From Myxococcales bacterium (GTDB lineage: Bacteria > Myxococcota_A > UBA796 > GCA-2862545), in NCBI GenBank assembly GCA_019634415.1, contig JAHQVJ010000247.1, positions 1 through 64,000 on the forward strand: 64,000 nt of DNA, read 5' to 3'. Every line of letters begins with the position of its first letter. Positions within the stretch are counted from its first letter, which is position 1. The notes beneath the pieces were generated by a model that was not told the DNA's origin, did no database searches, and worked only from the letters and a program-made list of their open reading frames with translations. Shown in pieces: positions 45,772 to 55,514 of the stretch. A program made the translations under genes and the position numbers.

Positions 45772-47550
45772 TCAGCGCGAAGCCGACACCCAGGCCTCCA
45801 CGCGCTCGCCGAGGACGTCGAGGGGGACTGGCCCATGACCCAGCACCGCCCGATGGAATCCCGTCAGGTCGAAGTCCTCGCCGAGGGTGGCTCGGGCCGC
45901 TTCGCGCAGCTCGACGATGCGCAACATTCCGATCTTGTACACCGTGGCCTGACCAGGCATCACGATGTAGCGCTCGATGGCGCGCTCAGCGTCTCCCTCG
46001 GGGTTCGGCGTGTTCTCCATCAGGTAGTCGATGGCTTGCCGACGCGTCCATCGTTTGTGGTGAATGCCCGTGTCCACCACCAGGCGTGCGGCACGCCACA
46101 GCTCCATCGCCAGGCGACCTGCGTCGCTCGCCGGATCTTCGTAGAAGCCCATCTCCTTTGGTAGGAACTCGCTGTACAGTCCCCACCCCTCCCCGTAGGC
46201 GCCGAAACCACCGAAGCGACGGAAGGGCGGAAGCTCGTCGAGTTCCTGAGACACGGCGTTCTGCATGTGATGGCCAGGCACACCCTCGTGGTAGACCAGC
46301 GCCTCCAGTTGGTAGGTCGGCATCTGTGTCATGTCTGCAAGGTTGGCGTAGAAAATTCCAGGGCGCGCACCGTCTGGGGAGGCAGACTGGTAGAACGCCT
46401 TTCCTGCACTGCCCTCACGCCACGGCTCCACCCGCCGCACCTCCATCGGCGCCTTCGGGAGGATGTCGAACACCTCCGGCAGTCGCGCCTCCATGGCCGT
46501 GACGTAGCCACGGGCCAGCTCCAGATAGGCCTCACGACCCGCATCGGTGTTGGGAAGCACGTAGTCGGGCGAGCTGCGCAGGTGGTCGAACAGCGCCTTC
46601 AGGTCTCCCTGCACGCCCAGCGCCGGCATCAGCTGCCGCATCTCCTCGTGGATCCGCGCCACCTCGGCGAGCCCGAGCTCGTGGATGGCGTCGGGCGCCA
46701 TGTCGGTGGTGGTCATGCGACGGAGTCGATGCGCGTAGTACCCGGCACCCTCGGGCAGCTTCCACACGCCGTCGTCCTCGGTGGGCACGTGGGAGGACAG
46801 CACCTCGTACAGCGAGCGGTATGCCGGCTGCAGCGACTCCGTCAGCGCCCGCTTCGCCTCCGCTCGCAGCTCCTGCTGCACCTCGTCGGAGAGCGACAGC
46901 TCCTGCACCTGCTCGTCGAAGTGCGCCCACAGGGGGCTGGGCTCACCGTCGCTGAAGGGCGCGCCCGTCAGCAGGTTGTCGATGGACTTCAGCACGTGCG
47001 GGTAGACGAAGGCGGGTGGCAGGATCCCCTTGTCCTCCTGCACAGCCAGGATCTCCCCGAGCTGAGCGAACAGGCCGGGAACTCCGTCGACGCGCGCGAT
47101 CCAGCTGCGCGCATCCGCCTCGTCCTCGATGCGGTGCACCGTGGTCAGGAAGGAGGGCACGAAGGTGTGCGTGCCGTACATCTGATGCACCCGGTAGCCG
47201 TGCAGGAACCACCGAGCCCCCTCGATGCGCCGCTGCTGACGGGCCTCGAACATGCGAACGGACAGGGCATCCTGCTCGTCGAGCTCGCGTGATCCGAACC
47301 GGTCCCTCAGGGCATCGAGGTGCTCCTGGGCCAGCCGCACCTGCTGCAGCTCGTGCGCCTCCGAGATGTCGGTCCACTGGGTGTCGTCGTGCTCGACCCC
47401 CAGGTAGGCGGCCGAGATGGGATTGGCGGCCAGCTCCTCTGCGTGGACCTGGTCGAAGAAGGCCATGAGCTCTTGGTGCACGTCGGGGGCCGGGGCAGGC
47501 GCCTCGACGGGCACGGGCTTGGCACAAGACAACATGATGAACGTGAGCAT
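45772..47550 (-). CDS. DUF885-family metallopeptidase-like lipoprotein
   Basis: A 592-residue lipoprotein (signal MLTFIMLSC). It belongs to the DUF885 group, related to gluzincin peptidases: the zinc motif is YHEGVPGHHMQ, with a downstream Glu in GEGWGLYSE. Mature residues form a long helical body (ELAANPISAAYLGV near the start is a family hallmark). It probably degrades peptides outside the cytoplasmic membrane. It lies 34 bases downstream of the macroglobulin gene on the same strand. Confidence 0.88.
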   Translation of the reverse strand: MLTFIMLSCAKPVPVEAPAPAPDVHQELMAFFDQVHAEELAANPISAAYLGVEHDDTQWTDISEAHELQQVRLAQEHLDALRDRFGSRELDEQDALSVRMFEARQQRRIEGARWFLHGYRVHQMYGTHTFVPSFLTTVHRIEDEADARSWIARVDGVPGLFAQLGEILAVQEDKGILPPAFVYPHVLKSIDNLLTGAPFSDGEPSPLWAHFDEQVQELSLSDEVQQELRAEAKRALTESLQPAYRSLYEVLSSHVPTEDDGVWKLPEGAGYYAHRLRRMTTTDMAPDAIHELGLAEVARIHEEMRQLMPALGVQGDLKALFDHLRSSPDYVLPNTDAGREAYLELARGYVTAMEARLPEVFDILPKAPMEVRRVEPWREGSAGKAFYQSASPDGARPGIFYANLADMTQMPTYQLEALVYHEGVPGHHMQNAVSQELDELPPFRRFGGFGAYGEGWGLYSEFLPKEMGFYEDPASDAGRLAMELWRAARLVVDTGIHHKRWTRRQAIDYLMENTPNPEGDAERAIERYIVMPGQATVYKIGMLRIVELREAARATLGEDFDLTGFHRAVLGHGPVPLDVLGERVEAWVSASR

Positions 47551-47584
47551 GGGTCGAGTTCTAGCAGCACCACGGCGATGGCGC

Positions 47585-50500
47585 CTACTCGATCACCACC
47601 CGCGCCGTCGCCCCGCGGCCAAAGGTCTCCGGGTGGTACATCTCCTCCGCCCTCGGGGGCGGCACCACGTAGCGCCCCGGCGTGGTGGCGCGCGCCACGT
47701 AGGTGTACTCGTGCACCCCCGACCACAGCAGGCTGGTGAACGCCTCCACCCGCTCGTCGCGCAGGTTCTCGTGCTCGTACCAGGTGCGGGTCCACCACCA
47801 GTAGGGCCCGAGGTCGGCAGGCTCCCCTTGGGGGAGCGTGCCCGTGGTGGCGAGCTCGGGATTGCTCACCTCCAGGCCCGCAGGCAGCGGATCCACCAGG
47901 GCCACGTGGTTGCGCCGCCCCTCGGCCACCATCGTCACCCGCACACGAACCGGCGCACCCGCTCGGATCCGCCAGGTCCCGTCAGCGTCCTGCTGCACGT
48001 CCTCCGGATCGTCCAGCGCCTCGTAGCGACGCTCCACGGCGAACCCGTAGTCGGCGGGCTCCAGCTTCAGATCCCGCGGCGCGTATCGCATGCCGATGCG
48101 GTAGTACAGGCGCCCCGTCCCGTCCTTGACGAGCGTGAGGGGCTGGCTGCCCGAGGCCTCCGTGAGGTACCCCATGGGCACCTCGGTGTGGACGCGCTCG
48201 GTGCTGCGGCCGCGAAAGGGCGTGTCCGCCACGTGACCGTCGCCCAGCCACATCCGCGCCACGAAGTCGGGCGTCTGCTTCTCGAACACGCGGAAGTAGC
48301 GGTCCATGGCCAACAGCACGAAGGCGTTCTCCTGGGTGTTGAGCCACCGTCCCCGCGTGCGATGCCCGAGCAGCCCGCGCACCACCTTCGGGATCAGGTC
48401 GCTGCTGGGCTGCACCTCGATCAGCCGCTCCAGCACGATCCCGTCGGCCCGTCGATCGCTGTGGAGCAGCAGCTGCTCCCCATCGGAGGTCTGGGTCACG
48501 AAGTGTGCAGCAGCCGCCGTCTCGGACACGGAGTTGCCCAGGGTCCGCAGGATCGCGGTGGCCTGCCGCTTCGCGCCACCCTCGTGCAGTGTGGGGAGCA
48601 AGAAGGCCTGGGCGTCGAGCCCGAGCCCGTCCGATCCTGCCTCGACGTACAGCCGACGCGCCTCACCTGGGTCCGCGTCGGACATGCGACGACGGACGTC
48701 GAGGGCGTAGGCCCGCAGGAACCACTTGGTGCGCTGGCTGTACCAGTGGGGGATGTGCGACTCGATGTCGCGCAGGTGGTCGAGGCTCCTGCGCCACGCC
48801 ACCTCCGGCACCTCGTAGCCGCGCTCCCGAGCCCGCGCGTAGGCGTGGGCCACGTGGATCGACAGGTAGGGCCAGGACGGATCGCCCCGCCGCCAGAACG
48901 CGAAGCCCCCGTCGTAGTTCTGCCGCTGCGCCAGCCGCGCGATGTCGGACTGCACCTGGGCCTGCAGCGCGTCCGCGTCGGGCAGCCCCTCGGCCTCGAA
49001 GGCATCGAGCACGTCTCGCAGCGCGGCGATGCCCATCAGCCGGCTGGCCAGCTGCTCGTTGCACTCGAAGGGGTAGCTCGACAGGTACAGGACCGCGTCG
49101 GTGAGCGCGTGCAGCTGCGTGCTGCTGGTGGTCACCTCGAGGCCTCCGAACTGTGTCCACACGTCGCTGGGCGCCTCGATGGGCTGCACGAGCCCGCCCT
49201 CGTCGATCTCCCCGTAGGTGGCGAAGGCCTCGCTGGTGGCCGGCGTCCACACCGGCAGCGACAGCAGGGCCGCGTCCTCGCCCGCCCCCGTCACCCCGAC
49301 CGCCTGCAGGCGCGCCGTGCCGGCCATCAGTGTGGCCATGGGGAAGCGCACCTCCACGCGATCCTGCGGAGGCACCGTCACGCGCCGACCCGACGACGAC
49401 ACCGACGTATCGGGCAGATCAGGCAGCGATGGCGCGATGGCGTCCACGAAGCGCACGTTGGTGCCTCGCACCCCCACGTCCACGGAGATCTCGTCGTCGG
49501 TCTGGTTCTGGAGCACGATGGGCAGCTCCACCTGATCGCCGAAGTTGAGGAACCGAGGGGCGCTGGGCCGCACCATCAGCGGCAACCGGGCGGTGATGGC
49601 CGCATCGGTGGCCCCGAAGGAGCGGTCGGCGTCCACGGCCACCACCATCACGCGGTAGCGAGTGAGGGAGTCCGGAACCTGGAAGTCCACGGACACCCGC
49701 CCCTCGGCGTCGGTCCGCTTCCCGGGTGCGAACAGCGCGGTGGCCGAGAAGTCGGAGCGCACGGCGATGGGTTGCTGGGCGTTCGCCTCCCCGCGTGCGC
49801 CGAAGCCGTCACGCTTGGACTTGTCCTGGCGCCGCGCCCGAGTGCGGAACTCGAGCTTGGACTCCAGTGCCCCGGAGGCCTCGGCATCCTCGAGCACCAT
49901 CATGTCCATCTCCATCGGCCCCCCGCTGGCGCCGTTGTCGTAGCCAGTGGCACCCAGTAGTGTCGTGGGGCTGGGCACCGGCTCGCTCTCGGGCACCACC
50001 AGGTCGCCGGCACGCGCCAGCGCCACGAAGGCGCGCAGCCGCTCGTCGCTCACGCCCGAGCCGCGCGCCGCGTAGAACACCGTCAGCGGATCCGGCAGCT
50101 GGAACCCGGTGAGGGCGAGCACGGACTCGTCCACCACCGCCAGCGCCACCTCGGCGTCGGCGACCGCGGCCCCAGCCGCATCGCTCACCACCACCGTCAC
50201 CGACGTCTGCCCACCAGGCGCCACGTGGGTGTCCGCCGGGGTGGCGGTCACCGCCAGCGTGCGCTGCAGCGGCGGCACCTGGAACGTGACCTGCCCTGTG
50301 GCGTGGGCCACTCGGGTGGGCAGGCTCGAGTCCAGGTTGCCATCGTCGTCGAGCCGATGGGCAGCGCCCACCAGATCCACCTGCACCGTCAGATCCGGCA
50401 CGTGCGCGTCGCGGATGGGCACCTCGATCACCGTGGTGGGCTCCTCCATGCGGAAGCGCTCGGTCCGAAGCAGCCCCGATCGGCGCAGCGTCATCACGCC

Positions 50501-53500
50501 CTGTGCCGGGAAGAACGGGGCCTGGACCAGGATGCGCGCCGTCTGGCCGGCCACCACCTCGTCCTGCTCGGGGATCAGCCGCACCGCCTCGAGCTCCACG
50601 TTGCGTGCCGGCGGACGCTCGCCACCCGACACCCACACCCGCATCTCGGACTCACTGGGGCGCCCCTCGGCGTCTCGCACCCGCGCGATGACCTTGTAGC
50701 TTCCCCCACTGGGAGGCCGGAACGTGCACTGCGCCAGCCCGTCGGAGTCCGTGGACACCGCGCAGTCCTGCGGATCCGCCTCCACCTCCGTCCAGCGACC
50801 ACCCGACCAGCGACCCTGAAGCCGCGCCATGCGCACCTCGAGGTCGGCCTTCGACACCACCTCCCCGTCGATGCCCGCGGCGATCAAGTCCAACACCACG
50901 TCCGTGTCCTTGTCCACGAACGTGGCCTTGGTCTTCAGGCCCACGTAGACGTCGGCGGGGTGGACGAGCACCGACTGGCTGCTCGTCCACATCTGCCGGT
51001 TGACGTCGGTGACGGACGCCTCGGCCCGCAGCGTCATGGGCCGCGCCGGGTTCATGGCCACGAAGTGCACGCCCAGGCGATGCTCCCCTGCCCCGTCGGT
51101 GGTGCTCTGCAGGTTCGCGATCTGGCGGCTGCCCGACGACGGCCTGCCCCACCACCACCACGGCGAGTAGCGGCCGAAGCTGAAGTCGCCGTGCCCCGGC
51201 GGCGCATAGCTGGCGTCCTCGCCATACACGCCCCAGGCCACATCCGCCGAGGGCAAGCTTCCGCCAGCGTAGTAGGCCGCCTTCACCGTCAGCGTGGTGC
51301 GGGTACCCAGCACGTGAGGACCCTCCGCAGCCGAGGTCGTGACCTCGAACTCCGGCCGGCGAAACTCCTGGATCTGGATGGGATGCGACGTGGCTGTTCC
51401 CGCCACGCCGGAGAGGGGAACCGAGACGTGGACGTAGGCCGTGCCGAGGTTCGCGTCCGCGGGCAGCTCCGCCTGCAGGTGGAAGCCCCCCAGCGGGGAC
51501 ACCTCGGCCGTTCCCTTGGCGATCTCGTTGCCGCGCGCCCCCGTGAGCTGCCAGGTCACGCTCTCGATCGCGTCGAAGGCCGACAGATCGCCCTCGGGGC
51601 CTGGCTCGAAGCGCCGTAGCCAGCCGAACAAGCTGACCGTCTCCCCCGGCCGGTACAGTCCGCGGTCATCGGCCACGTACCACCGCACCTGATCGAGCTG
51701 GGACATCTGGACCCAGCGCCCCCCACCCCAGCGACCGGCCGCAGACGGCAGGATGGCCACGTCGGAGCCCTTCCGGGCCACCAGCACCTGCTCCTCGCCA
51801 GCACTGAGCGGAAGCGACAGCTCGGCGAGCCCGTCGGCGGCGGTCTGCACGGTTGCCACCGCGGGATCCAGCTGGAGCTGCACGTCGCTGCTGGGTGCCC
51901 CAGTGGCCAGATCCGTGGCCCACCCCACCATGCGCTGTCCGTCCACGAAGGCCACGAGCCCGATGTCGGTGACCTGCACCCACCGCGCCACGTAGGTGCG
52001 CTCCCAGCGGTTCCGGGGCTGCTTGGGCGGCTCCACCAGCACCACGAACTGCCCGTGCCCGTCCTGCAGCCACTCGGTGAAGTCCAGCGGCGTCTCCACC
52101 TGGGTGTCGGCGTCGCCTTGGGGCTCCAGCACGCCCTCGTACACCTGGCGTCCCGGCAGCCTGCCCGGACGCGCATCGTCGTAGTACAGCCGATTCAGCC
52201 ACTTGCGCCACGCACCCCAGTCCCCGGGCGTGACGGCGTGGACCTTCACCTTCAGGCGCCGGTGGTTGACCGATGCGATGGGCAGCGTGGCCCCGCCCGA
52301 CGGATCGAGCACGGCCAGCACGTCGCCGGGAGCCGACAGCGAGGTGTCGGCCGGACCCACCTTCAGCTGAATGGTCTCGGCCTCGCCCAGCGTCTGGCCG
52401 AATCGATCCGTCAGCGAGGCAGGCACGGTCACGGTGTAGGTGGTGCGTGCTCGGAAGGCCCCCGACACGCCGACGCGATCCCCGTACACCCGCACCGACA
52501 AGCCCGGCACCTCCGGCGTCACGGAGAACGCGGTGGGCTCGAAGGCCTCCATGTCCAGAGGATTGTTGAACCACAGCGTCCACCCCGACGTGGGCGGGCA
52601 CCGATCGCCGTAGTCACAGCGATGCTGCGTGAGCTTCAGGGCATCGAAGGTCGTGAACCTGCCGTACTGCGCCGCCGGTGTGGTGCGCGGCCCCTCGGCG
52701 CTGGGCATGCCCTCGCCCACCTCGATCTGGTAGGAGGTGGCGGGCTGCAGCGGCACGTCGGCCATCAGCGCCACCCACCGATGCGGCTCCGCCGCCGTCG
52801 CCACTCTCTGTGCAGATTCGTCGGCAGCCAGCTCGGTGTCGGTGGCCAGCCGCAGGGGCACCGGATCACCGCCAGCGACCAGCCTCGTGTGCGCCGCCAC
52901 TTGCTCGGGCACCACGCGCTGATCGAAGGTGACCACGATCACGGGCCGCAGCGGCTGCACCGGCCATGACGGCGGGTGGGCGACGCGCAGGGTCGGTGCG
53001 GGCGTGGAGAAGGAGAAGCTCGCGTCGGCCTCGAGCGTCTGTCCGCTCGAAGCAGCCGTGCCCTTCGGCACCACCACCCGGAACTCCGTGGCCATGGGCA
53101 GGCGTGGTCCCACGGCTGCCTCGAACAGCACCGTGCGCGTGCCCAGCCACCGCCATGCCCCGGCCACGTCGGGCTCCAGTCGCACGGGCACCGTGGACGC
53201 TGCACCCTCCTGGGAGGTGACCGCGACCATGGGCTGATCGAAGGTGACCGAGACGTGTGGCGCCAGCGGCACCTCCCCCTCGGGTGCGAAGCGCACGACC
53301 TGAAGGGGGGTGGCCTCGACCGACGCTGGCCCATCTCCCTCGACCGCAGGCGGAAACGGCGTCTGCACGTCCGTTCCCGTCAGAGGTGGAGGGGGCGAGG
53401 AAGCCCGCACGGCGAACGGGACTCGATCGCCGTCCACGCCGTGCAGATCTGGCAAACGGCCGAGCAGGCTCTGCAGCTCGCTGTCGGACAGGGGCTCCCC

Positions 53501-53689
53501 CGTCACGTGACGGACACGGACAGCACCCTCGGGTCGCGCGTCGGGCTCGGACAGCTCCACCCTCATCCCGACCAGCTCGTCGTCCTCCTCGAACTCCACC
53601 ACGGGCGTCGGCTTCGTCACCGCTGCACCTCCACCGCCACCAAACAACGAGCACCCGACCGACCAGACCGGAGCAAGTAGAACCACCAT
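47585..53689 (-). CDS. alpha-2-macroglobulin-like lipoprotein
   Basis: A 2034-residue lipoprotein (signal MVVLLAPVWSVGC). An N-terminal unit of about 230 residues with SVTFDQPMV precedes tandem macroglobulin domains. A bait-like variable region, Met/Asp-rich, lies near residues 1250-1300. The thioester site reads YPFECNEQ with Cys1543. Alpha/alpha repeats (QNYDGGFAFWRRGD) and a C-terminal domain close it. Bacterial members trap peptidases in the periplasm. ATG 53689 is chosen because GAGGAG lies eight bases before it. Confidence 0.92.
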   Translation of the reverse strand: MVVLLAPVWSVGCSLFGGGGGAAVTKPTPVVEFEEDDELVGMRVELSEPDARPEGAVRVRHVTGEPLSDSELQSLLGRLPDLHGVDGDRVPFAVRASSPPPPLTGTDVQTPFPPAVEGDGPASVEATPLQVVRFAPEGEVPLAPHVSVTFDQPMVAVTSQEGAASTVPVRLEPDVAGAWRWLGTRTVLFEAAVGPRLPMATEFRVVVPKGTAASSGQTLEADASFSFSTPAPTLRVAHPPSWPVQPLRPVIVVTFDQRVVPEQVAAHTRLVAGGDPVPLRLATDTELAADESAQRVATAAEPHRWVALMADVPLQPATSYQIEVGEGMPSAEGPRTTPAAQYGRFTTFDALKLTQHRCDYGDRCPPTSGWTLWFNNPLDMEAFEPTAFSVTPEVPGLSVRVYGDRVGVSGAFRARTTYTVTVPASLTDRFGQTLGEAETIQLKVGPADTSLSAPGDVLAVLDPSGGATLPIASVNHRRLKVKVHAVTPGDWGAWRKWLNRLYYDDARPGRLPGRQVYEGVLEPQGDADTQVETPLDFTEWLQDGHGQFVVLVEPPKQPRNRWERTYVARWVQVTDIGLVAFVDGQRMVGWATDLATGAPSSDVQLQLDPAVATVQTAADGLAELSLPLSAGEEQVLVARKGSDVAILPSAAGRWGGGRWVQMSQLDQVRWYVADDRGLYRPGETVSLFGWLRRFEPGPEGDLSAFDAIESVTWQLTGARGNEIAKGTAEVSPLGGFHLQAELPADANLGTAYVHVSVPLSGVAGTATSHPIQIQEFRRPEFEVTTSAAEGPHVLGTRTTLTVKAAYYAGGSLPSADVAWGVYGEDASYAPPGHGDFSFGRYSPWWWWGRPSSGSRQIANLQSTTDGAGEHRLGVHFVAMNPARPMTLRAEASVTDVNRQMWTSSQSVLVHPADVYVGLKTKATFVDKDTDVVLDLIAAGIDGEVVSKADLEVRMARLQGRWSGGRWTEVEADPQDCAVSTDSDGLAQCTFRPPSGGSYKVIARVRDAEGRPSESEMRVWVSGGERPPARNVELEAVRLIPEQDEVVAGQTARILVQAPFFPAQGVMTLRRSGLLRTERFRMEEPTTVIEVPIRDAHVPDLTVQVDLVGAAHRLDDDGNLDSSLPTRVAHATGQVTFQVPPLQRTLAVTATPADTHVAPGGQTSVTVVVSDAAGAAVADAEVALAVVDESVLALTGFQLPDPLTVFYAARGSGVSDERLRAFVALARAGDLVVPESEPVPSPTTLLGATGYDNGASGGPMEMDMMVLEDAEASGALESKLEFRTRARRQDKSKRDGFGARGEANAQQPIAVRSDFSATALFAPGKRTDAEGRVSVDFQVPDSLTRYRVMVVAVDADRSFGATDAAITARLPLMVRPSAPRFLNFGDQVELPIVLQNQTDDEISVDVGVRGTNVRFVDAIAPSLPDLPDTSVSSSGRRVTVPPQDRVEVRFPMATLMAGTARLQAVGVTGAGEDAALLSLPVWTPATSEAFATYGEIDEGGLVQPIEAPSDVWTQFGGLEVTTSSTQLHALTDAVLYLSSYPFECNEQLASRLMGIAALRDVLDAFEAEGLPDADALQAQVQSDIARLAQRQNYDGGFAFWRRGDPSWPYLSIHVAHAYARARERGYEVPEVAWRRSLDHLRDIESHIPHWYSQRTKWFLRAYALDVRRRMSDADPGEARRLYVEAGSDGLGLDAQAFLLPTLHEGGAKRQATAILRTLGNSVSETAAAAHFVTQTSDGEQLLLHSDRRADGIVLERLIEVQPSSDLIPKVVRGLLGHRTRGRWLNTQENAFVLLAMDRYFRVFEKQTPDFVARMWLGDGHVADTPFRGRSTERVHTEVPMGYLTEASGSQPLTLVKDGTGRLYYRIGMRYAPRDLKLEPADYGFAVERRYEALDDPEDVQQDADGTWRIRAGAPVRVRVTMVAEGRRNHVALVDPLPAGLEVSNPELATTGTLPQGEPADLGPYWWWTRTWYEHENLRDERVEAFTSLLWSGVHEYTYVARATTPGRYVVPPPRAEEMYHPETFGRGATARVVIE

Positions 53690-54000
53690 TCGCACGTCTC
53701 CTCGCTGACCGCACAACGGAGCATGCCACGCCCACCTTACGGGCCCCCTCCAGAAGCCCCACGAACCAGCCGCTACAGCGGATCCGCGAGATTTCTTACC
53801 GATTGCCGCCATTGGGATTGCAGATGGGTAAAAAGCCCGCCTGGCCCTTCCTCACACAGCTGGAACCGGAATCCTGACAGACTGCGGCACTTCGAAGGAT
53901 CGACTGGCTTTTGCCCCAGGTGGGACATGCAACCAAGGCGCACCTCCTCCTCGGAAAGACAATGCGAGGCCTCGGTTATGATCTCCGCCGGAGCAGCGCG
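53690..54000. other. 311-base intergenic region between divergent genes
   Basis: No convincing gene is seen; short frames here lack start signals and normal codon use. The sequence is more A/T-rich than its surroundings, as expected for divergent promoters. TATGAT at 53977-53982 resembles a -10 box for the gene at 54001, but no good -35 partner is visible. Confidence 0.5.
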
Positions 54001-54699
54001 ATGAGCATCCTCCGGGCCGTCGAGTCCATTCGAGCGAGCGAGCACATGAAGCTCCGCATGGCGTTGAGTCGTGCGGAGGGGGAGATGAGGCGTGTCGAGG
54101 TAGAGCGGGCCGAGGCCATGAAGGAGACGCGTCCCACCGACATGTTCGGTGACCCCATCGCCCCCGAGAAGGCGCCTCCCGAGAATCCTCTGATCCGGCT
54201 CAACCTACGGCCTCTCTTCCAGGCGTGGGATCCCTTCGAGACCCACCTGCTCTCCCGCATGGACGAGTGGGAGATGAAGCTGTGGCCCCTCGTCCGTCGG
54301 TGGACCGACGGCGAGCCCGTGGGCGAGCACGTGCGGGCGGTGACGAACATGCTGCAGGTGCAACGCCAGAGCCTCGAGCAGCACCTGGCGCTGGTCCGCC
54401 GCGAGGTCAGCTTCGTGGGGCCGCTGCGTGCCCCCATGATGGCCCTGTGGTCGGCCCTCGACGTGTCCGACCGCGCAGAGGCCACCATCTTCCCGGGCTT
54501 GCTCAGTGGCTCTCTGCAGCACGCCGACGCGACCGCCACCCGAGGCGCACCCCAGATCACGGGAGCCCAGTTCAGCCAGATCCTCCGCAGCCGTCCCCCT
54601 ACGGTGGTGGATCCGGAGGAAGAGGTGGAAGACACCGAAGATCCCAAGAGCATCATCGACCAGATCGGCGGCCGACTGGCGGACTGGATCCGCCGGTAG
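54001..54699 (+). CDS. helical protein of unknown function
   Basis: A 232-residue protein. It is mostly helical: a coiled-coil-like start (residues 1-45), a region with WDPFETHLLSRMDEWEMKLW, then helices with VQRQSLEQHLALVRREV. It ends in a very acidic stretch followed by IIDQIGGRLADWIRR. No signal or membrane segment is seen. The ATG at 54001 has GGAG seven bases before it; an alternative ATG lies at 53962. No family is recognised. It ends 21 bases from the convergent gene. Confidence 0.65.
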   Translation: MSILRAVESIRASEHMKLRMALSRAEGEMRRVEVERAEAMKETRPTDMFGDPIAPEKAPPENPLIRLNLRPLFQAWDPFETHLLSRMDEWEMKLWPLVRRWTDGEPVGEHVRAVTNMLQVQRQSLEQHLALVRREVSFVGPLRAPMMALWSALDVSDRAEATIFPGLLSGSLQHADATATRGAPQITGAQFSQILRSRPPTVVDPEEEVEDTEDPKSIIDQIGGRLADWIRR

Positions 54700-54720
54700 T
54701 CAGTGCCGCAACACCCCGAG

Positions 54721-55428
54721 TCAGTGCACCCGTACGTGCCCGAGGCCGGACTGAGCACGCACCAGCGTGGTGCCCAGCGCCCTGGCTCTCTCGTCGGGAT
54801 CGCGCGCATTCACCAGCGTGACCGGCGTACCATCGGGCAGATCGATCTCCACGTCGCCGACCCCCGTGATGGCGTCGATGCGGCCCACCGGAGCCGTCGT
54901 GTAGCCAAGGTGGATCCGACCCGCGCCGACCTCGGCGGTGACGGGACTCGACAGCTCGTTCAGCTGCACGTTGCCTGCCCCCACCTGAATGGCCGATGCC
55001 CCGGTCAAGGTGCCCGAGACGTTCCCGGCCCCGAGCTCGAGCTGCCATCCGCTCGCGCCTTCCAGCAGCACGTCTCCCGCGCCCACGCTGGCGCGCACCC
55101 GCGACTCCACGTCCACCGCGTGGAGATCGCCCGATCCGAGCGTCAGCGCAGCGCTCGCTCCCACCGGCAAGCGCACCGCCACGTTGATCTGGCAGTCGGT
55201 GCCTCGGCGATTGCGAGAGCGGATCCGAACGGTCGCCCGCTCTGCCTCGTCTCCCAGCGAGATCACGCACGCCGCGTCACGCACCCGGTACAGCGTCACC
55301 TCGATGCGCTCGCCACCGCGCTCGATGTGCAGGTCACCCGACGCATTTTGAAGGTCCAACGCCTGAATATCTCGCGACCACGTATGGTGTTCCGCCATCG
55401 CCACAGCACTCGCCCACCATACCCACAT
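54721..55428 (-). CDS. exported DUF4097-like beta-helix protein
   Basis: A 235-residue protein with a signal peptide (MWVWWASAVAMA). The mature part is a stack of short beta repeats of the DUF4097/DUF2807 type: QNASGDLHIERGGERIEV, GSGDLHAVDVES, GAGNVSGTLTG, GAGNVQLNEL, GVGDVEIDL. Such proteins are extracytoplasmic with unproved function. GGGAGG lies five bases before the ATG. It is downstream of the ABC operon but separated from it by a hairpin. Confidence 0.78.
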   Translation of the reverse strand: MWVWWASAVAMAEHHTWSRDIQALDLQNASGDLHIERGGERIEVTLYRVRDAACVISLGDEAERATVRIRSRNRRGTDCQINVAVRLPVGASAALTLGSGDLHAVDVESRVRASVGAGDVLLEGASGWQLELGAGNVSGTLTGASAIQVGAGNVQLNELSSPVTAEVGAGRIHLGYTTAPVGRIDAITGVGDVEIDLPDGTPVTLVNARDPDERARALGTTLVRAQSGLGHVRVH

Positions 55429-55476
55429 CGCACCCTCCCCGGCCGGTTCCTGCACAAGCAAGAGACACCGCACCCC

Positions 55477-55499
55477 CCGCTGTCGAGAACCGACGGCGG
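55477..55499 (-). terminator. hairpin after the ABC operon, possible terminator
   Basis: Nine-base arms (55477-55485 and 55491-55499, one G-U pair) with a five-base loop, located 15 bases past the stop of the last ABC operon gene. No run of T follows, so intrinsic termination is uncertain; it may be a 3' end-protecting hairpin. Confidence 0.4.
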
Positions 55500-55514
55500 A
55501 GGGTGAGGGCAGGA

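Noticed and set aside
53723-54045. Short open frames on both strands in the gap upstream of 54001
   Set aside because: No ribosome sites and odd composition (Arg/Ser/Pro-rich or broken by weak starts); they look like chance frames in a promoter region.
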